Positions 59,246 through 64,000 of a DNA stretch of 64,000 bases are shown piece after piece. How positions within the stretch are numbered: position 1 is the stretch's first letter; every line of letters starts with the position of its first letter. Made by a program: the position numbers and the translations under genes. The stretch covers positions 22,367,872 through 22,431,871 of the forward strand of contig NC_058499.1 of the NCBI RefSeq assembly GCF_020382885.2, read 5' to 3'. A model generated the notes under the pieces. That model had not been told where the DNA came from and made no database searches. It saw only the letters and a program-made list of their open reading frames with translations. Origin of the DNA: Scatophagus argus. Its lineage: Eukaryota > Chordata > Actinopteri > Scatophagidae.

Positions 59246-59500
59246 CAAATACACTATTCATCCATCCATCCATTTTCTATACTGCTTATCCGTCAGGGTC
59301 ACAGTGGGCTGGAGCCTATCCCAGCTGACTATGGCCGAGAGGCAGGGTCCACCCTGGACTGGTCGCCAGTCAATCTCAGGGCTGACACACAAAGACAGAC
59401 AACCACACACACACACAATGTAGAGTAGCCAGTTAACCTGATGTGCAAACCCTCTGGCTGTGAGGTGACAGTGCTAACCACTGCACCACAAATACACTAT
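59246..59500 (-). mobile_element. Internally deleted SINE with 12-base target-site duplication
   Basis: The same family as 30559-30882. The element occupies 59258-59488 between perfect direct repeats CAAATACACTAT (59246-59257 and 59489-59500). The middle of the body, including the B-box-like GGTTCGAATCC, is missing relative to the longer copy. Confidence 0.8.
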
Positions 59501-60404
59501 CAGCAGAACATGACGTGCATGACGAATAGCCCATGTACAAAATTCAGCAGCAGGGCTTTGTTGTTTGTAATTGTGCTTGTTTGCAAGAGTCCCTGTGTAT
59601 GTTTATGTGTGTGTGTGTGTGTGTACATTCATCATCTCTCTGTATATATGAGGGTACACAGAGGTGTATTTTCTGTGTGTGTGTTCCTGCTCTGTATACC
59701 CATCCATATTTATGTCTATGTACTCATTTGTCCCTGTGTGTGTGTTTGTATGTGTGTGTATGTCCAGGATTAGTGTGTGTATCTGGGTCAGTCTAAGCAA
59801 GCCAGCCAGTCATGAGCCAACTGGGCACGTTTTGCAGTAGAACGAAACACTGCAGCTCACCACCGGACTCTCTCACTGCATAGCAAGCATCATGCACATG
59901 TGCGTGAGAAAGACAGAGACAGATAGCAGCAAGGGTCCATAGCGGAAAGGTTGTTCTGTAGCGCTGGGGTCTGTGTGATGTTGGAGGTGAGGCCGGCTGA
60001 TAGACGGTGGGATTTGACATTATAGAAACAGAAGAAAAACTGAGGGATTTGGTCCCACATCTCCTGGCTGCTTCAGGGAGATTGGTGGTCTTATCTGCTA
60101 AGCTGGACTAGGCGGGATTTTGGCAGGATCTTGGCATTATTTATTCTAATGATTCTAAATGCATCTGCACTGTATTAACATGTATCCCAGCTGCATTTAG
60201 GAGCTGTTCTTGTTGAAAGGGATTTGTTTTTGTTTCGATTTACCATTGGATTGACCATAAGAAGGATGAGTTACAGATGGGTCAGAACGAGTGAAAGTTA
60301 CAACAAAGTTAAGCAACTAAAAGTCTTCAGTTATATGTTTCTCATATTACATTGTGATGTTGTCTGCTAGTAATACCATGGGATGGGTGTTGTGCCCTTG
60401 GTTA

Positions 60405-60662
60405 AGGAGCCAGTTCACCTCAAAATCAAACATACATATTTTTCCTCTTACCTTTAGTGTTATTTATCCATCTACATTGTTTTGCTGTATATTGCAGAGT
60501 TTTGGAGATATGAGCTGAAGGAAGCTGCTGTCTGCCTCCCCTAGAATAATTATGTTGCTAGATGGTACTTCACTTGCGGTGCTCAAAGGACAAAAATGTA
60601 AAAAGTACAATACATGTTACCCTTTTTACATTTTTGATTTTGGAATGAACTGTCCCTTTAAC
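60405..60662. repeat. Dispersed teleost repeat
   Basis: Contains AGTGTTATTTATCCATCTA, GAGTTTTGGAGATATGAGCT, CTAGATGGTACTTCACTTGC and GGTGCTCAAAG. I recognise these as a repeat widespread in percomorph genomes, probably a nonautonomous DNA transposon. Boundaries and family approximate. Confidence 0.55.
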
Positions 60663-62462
60663 CTAGGGCATGACACTGGTATAAAAAGGAGTGGCGATGA
60701 AGAAACACTGCTCACATGAATCCATACATTCAACATTACTCACATGCATTACGTTAGTTCCTCTCTTTCATGTTCCTGTTTCTAACAGTGCTCACACGAA
60801 GGGCTTTCGTATTTGTTATTATTAGATCCTTCGACACCGTTTTCTGCTTCACTTCGACACAAGTGAACTTTTCTGTTCTGTTTTAAGAGATCACGATTAT
60901 ATCATCGCTTTGATATAAATGTACATTTCGACCACCCACACCCACACCCACATACACACACACGTAAATACATATGTGTGTGTGTGTGTGTGTGATAATC
61001 CTGCGCTGCACAAAGAAAGAGATGTCCCTTAGTGATCTCAGCTTAGGAAGGTGACTCATAAACCCATCTCTGCACACACACATGCACACAGACACACACG
61101 CACACACACATGGAGTGCTCTCTGTGTCTCTTTGAGTTTTGTGTCTATAAACAGAATCCTGCCTAACTCACCGTGGATCCTTCACTGCTGCGAGACTTTA
61201 CAGTATGTGTGTGCTCTCTCTGAAGACAGAGTGTGTGCGTGTGTTTGATGATAGTCATATGACATGGAGGAGAGACTGGAAGGTCCTCGGGACCTCTTGC
61301 CTGATCTACAACCCTGACCACAGTCGCATGATATCTATGCATTTGTGTACAGTTTTAGGCTCCACATTAGGTTCATAGATGAGAAAAGGCTTACTGACTT
61401 AAAGGCAGCAGAAGGTTGCCACTTCTGACGTACTACATGTACGACATTTGTCAACCTGGCTTGTCATATGCTGAGAAGGCCACCAATTATTAGGGCTGGA
61501 TATTGTAGATAAAAACTACAATACCAATATCCTTAAAGTGTTTCCAATAGCAATAGAGCGCTTTATCTGATACCCTTTTTTCTACCTCATTCTTTTCTAC
61601 TCATCAAGTTTCAAATTGCTTAGAACTGTGTTGTTTTAGTCACAAGTACCGATACCCAGCTCTACAAATGATGTTTTCTATGTATGTGAATGTGCTCTGC
61701 CTGCAAAAGGTTATGAGAGAAATGTTGGGCTTGGCAATAAAATAAATGTTAGATAAGAAAGAGGAAGACAAGGTTCCCGGAGATCAGAGTATGCACCATG
61801 TGTTAAGACTGAGTCCTTACCAAAGCAGCCAGGGTTTGATTCCAGCTCAAGGCCCTTTGCTGCATCCTGTCTCTCTCTGCAGCCGTCATTATCTGAAAGA
61901 AAAAAAAAAGCAGAAATGCCAAGAAGAGAGGAAGACCTAAATTGGTGGAGCATGTTTGTTCTGTGTGTTAGAGGAACTTCTGCATTTTGCAGATATTGTG
62001 AGCCTTTATGACCGTCAGCTACACACAGTTATTTACACTCTGGGCTGTAAATAGCCTTGAATGTGGCTGGGTTGAATGTGGTTGCAATAGAAGGATTTGT
62101 CCTACAGTATAGTTCCTTAATTGAAGAATGGCAGCTGATGGTGATGTACTTTGCATATGTTGGCCTGTTTTGTTTTACTTGGTCATTTGAACCTAATAGA
62201 CAATGTAATATCACTTCTGTACTTTTTCAGTGCAGCAATGGGAGAAAAGCTGCCTACTAAACCTCTGAAATAGTAAATGGCAAGTTATGGTGTCAGTCAC
62301 ATCCTTTAAAGAGCTTTTATTAAATGAAGAAGATGATCCAAAATAAGTCTGTAATAGTGACGTTTAAGGTCAAGTTGGGTTAGAGCTCTCTGATGTGTTG
62401 TTCAGTGTCCACAAAGCGTAATGCATTGAAGCACAGCAGAAACAATCCCCAAAACATGCACA

Positions 62463-62491
62463 TCAGGTTAATTGGCTACTCTACATTGCCC

Positions 62492-62560
<69 letters not shown>

Positions 62561-62690
62561 TGTCTTTGTGTGTCAGCCCTGTGATTGACTGGTGACCAGT
62601 CCAGGGTGAACCTTGCCTCTCACCCGTAGTCAGCTGGGATAGGCTCCAGCCCCCTCCGTATAAACCGTATAGAAAATGGATGGATGGATT
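62463..62690 (+). mobile_element. 5'-truncated SINE in sense orientation carrying a long (GT)n array
   Basis: The same SINE body as the other copies but on the + strand, ending in GGATGGATGGATT at 62690. It lacks the tRNA-like head. The CA-rich part of the body (TG on this strand) has expanded to about 62 bases of GT (62497-62558). Confidence 0.75.
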
Positions 62691-63439
62691 ATTTTCTCCA
62701 TTGATGGACAGATGGTTTGTTAAAATTCTGGAAATACTGAGAAATGCTGTCACAGTTACGCAGAGCCCAAAGTGACACCTTCACATTGTTCATTTTGTCG
62801 AACCAACAGTTCAAACCTCAGAATCATCAAAAAAAAATTAAGATTATTAAAATAATTAAAAGCAAAAATAGCTTGAACCACGAAATGTTTTTATATGAAA
62901 AATATGAAAAAGTTATTGAAATAATTGCAAATTAATTTTGAAGTAGACACTGGCATGAAAAGAAAATATTCAAATCATACCAGAAATTTGTATTTAAGTA
63001 AGGTGACTGCGTAAATGTACTTAGTTACATCATATACACCACTCACTTCTCCACAGTGGAGGGTGATGGTTGCTTGTTGGCCAGCTGGAACATGGAGAGC
63101 TCCACACCCCAAACATCCCGTTTTAAATGAAGCGACAGTTTGATAACTGGAGACGTTATGCAGACAAAAAAGCTTTGTCGGTGTTTTCATATAAACCTGA
63201 GGGCCCCTGGTCTGTTTATATCAACACAGACTTTTCCAAAGCTTGCAGAGCCCAGCAGCAGCAGCACACCACCACAAGATGTGTGGGAATGAATAAAAAC
63301 AGTGCAGAGAACAAGTTATCCCTCCGGGCACCAAAATCTAAAAAGAGTCACATCTTTTTTTGGGAAATTGCAAAAATGAGTCCTTTGAGCGAAGCATGTG
63401 AATGTAGAGGTACTTTTAATTTCACTAAATGATAAACTT

Positions 63440-64000
63440 AAAGATAAATTACTTACTCTGTGTGTGTGTGTACATATATATGTACAGTATTACAGTATAT
63501 ATAACACAACTTCATGTATGTGCAGGAGCACTTTACCACTTAAACCTGAACAAAGCAATCTCCTTAGAAGATTATAATAGCTGTTTGAAGAAAGTATACC
63601 AGTGTTTTAAGAATGTGCAACATGCCCGACATTATTCAAGCATCTCAGCTGAATAACTGATGCAGTTTTAGATAGATTGAGTGGGATTTCCATGTCAGCT
63701 ATTCCAAAGTTACTAAAAGGTGACTACACAAAGTTATAACAATCTGACCTCTCCATGCACAATAAATGTTCAAACAATCTGCTTCCGAGCTTTATGGGGT
63801 CATTTCAGCCGAGTTACAAGATAATCAAATCAGAATTAGATTTGTCAAGATCATGATAAAATATATTTATAATTCAGTCCAGTTATTGTAATTTCTATGA
63901 GTGACTGATGACCTGAATGCACCATTTAATAAGCGCCGTGCAGCGGATGTTGGAGTACTCCTTCTTTGTCCTTCAGACATGGGCAAAAAAGGTTGCATTT
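63440..64000. other. Window end, no feature
   Basis: A short (TG)n-(TA)n tract near 63462-63482, then mixed AT-rich intronic sequence. Nothing else recognised. Confidence 0.5.

Larger units (their letters stand above)
58859..64000 (+). other. snrk: SNRK-like intron 3 running to the window end
   Basis: Donor GTTG|GTGAGA at 58859. I looked for the next kinase exon (IWSLGVILFML in the family) and did not see it, so it probably lies beyond the window. The interval holds two SINE copies, a teleost repeat at 60405-60662 and several (TG)n/(CA)n arrays (59606-59624, 60947-60994, 62495-62560). Confidence 0.6.

Overview
The window is nuclear DNA of a ray-finned fish, most likely a percomorph teleost. 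Evidence: vertebrate genes split by GT-AG introns, abundant (CA)n/(TG)n microsatellites, teleost-type SINEs with an (ATCC)n/(GGAT)n tail, short DNA-transposon relics, and a wt1 gene lacking the 17-residue exon 5 of mammals. All four genes are on the + strand; I found no convincing gene on the - strand.

Layout. (1) 1-3465: wt1 upstream region and presumed 5' leader. (2) 3466-24050: complete wt1 (Wilms tumour 1 transcription factor), nine coding exons, about 440 residues, four C2H2 fingers, with the +KTS/-KTS tandem donor preserved. (3) 24051-33660: wt1 3' region and a repeat-rich intergenic stretch. (4) 33863-43290 and 45603-54313: a head-to-tail pair of intact small-HERC E3 ligases (RCC1-like domain plus HECT domain), 23 coding exons each, 1011 and 997 residues. 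(5) 54314-56200: intergenic, with two CTCF-like motifs. (6) 56200 to beyond 58858: the 5' part of a SNRK-type protein kinase. Its first two coding exons carry most of the kinase domain up to YDAPAV, and the rest lies past the window end.

The HERC pair is the most unusual part. Both promoters carry GAAAC-type interferon-response motifs, including an exact ISRE core upstream of the second copy. A 421-base block covering exon 4, intron 4 and exon 5 differs at only two (synonymous) positions, while neighbouring introns cannot be aligned by eye, which is the mark of recent gene conversion. The two HECT domains have drifted at different catalytic features: one lost the terminal Phe, the other altered the residues around the catalytic Cys. 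This suggests a pair of immune-type ligases that exchange substrate-facing RCC1 sequence while their catalytic ends diverge.

wt1, the HERC pair and the kinase are not known to act together; their linkage is probably just local synteny. Exon boundaries were read by hand from splice sites, reading phase and remembered family sequences. No alignment, repeat library or transcript data were available, so paralog assignment (wt1a or wt1b; which HERC; which SNRK) remains open.
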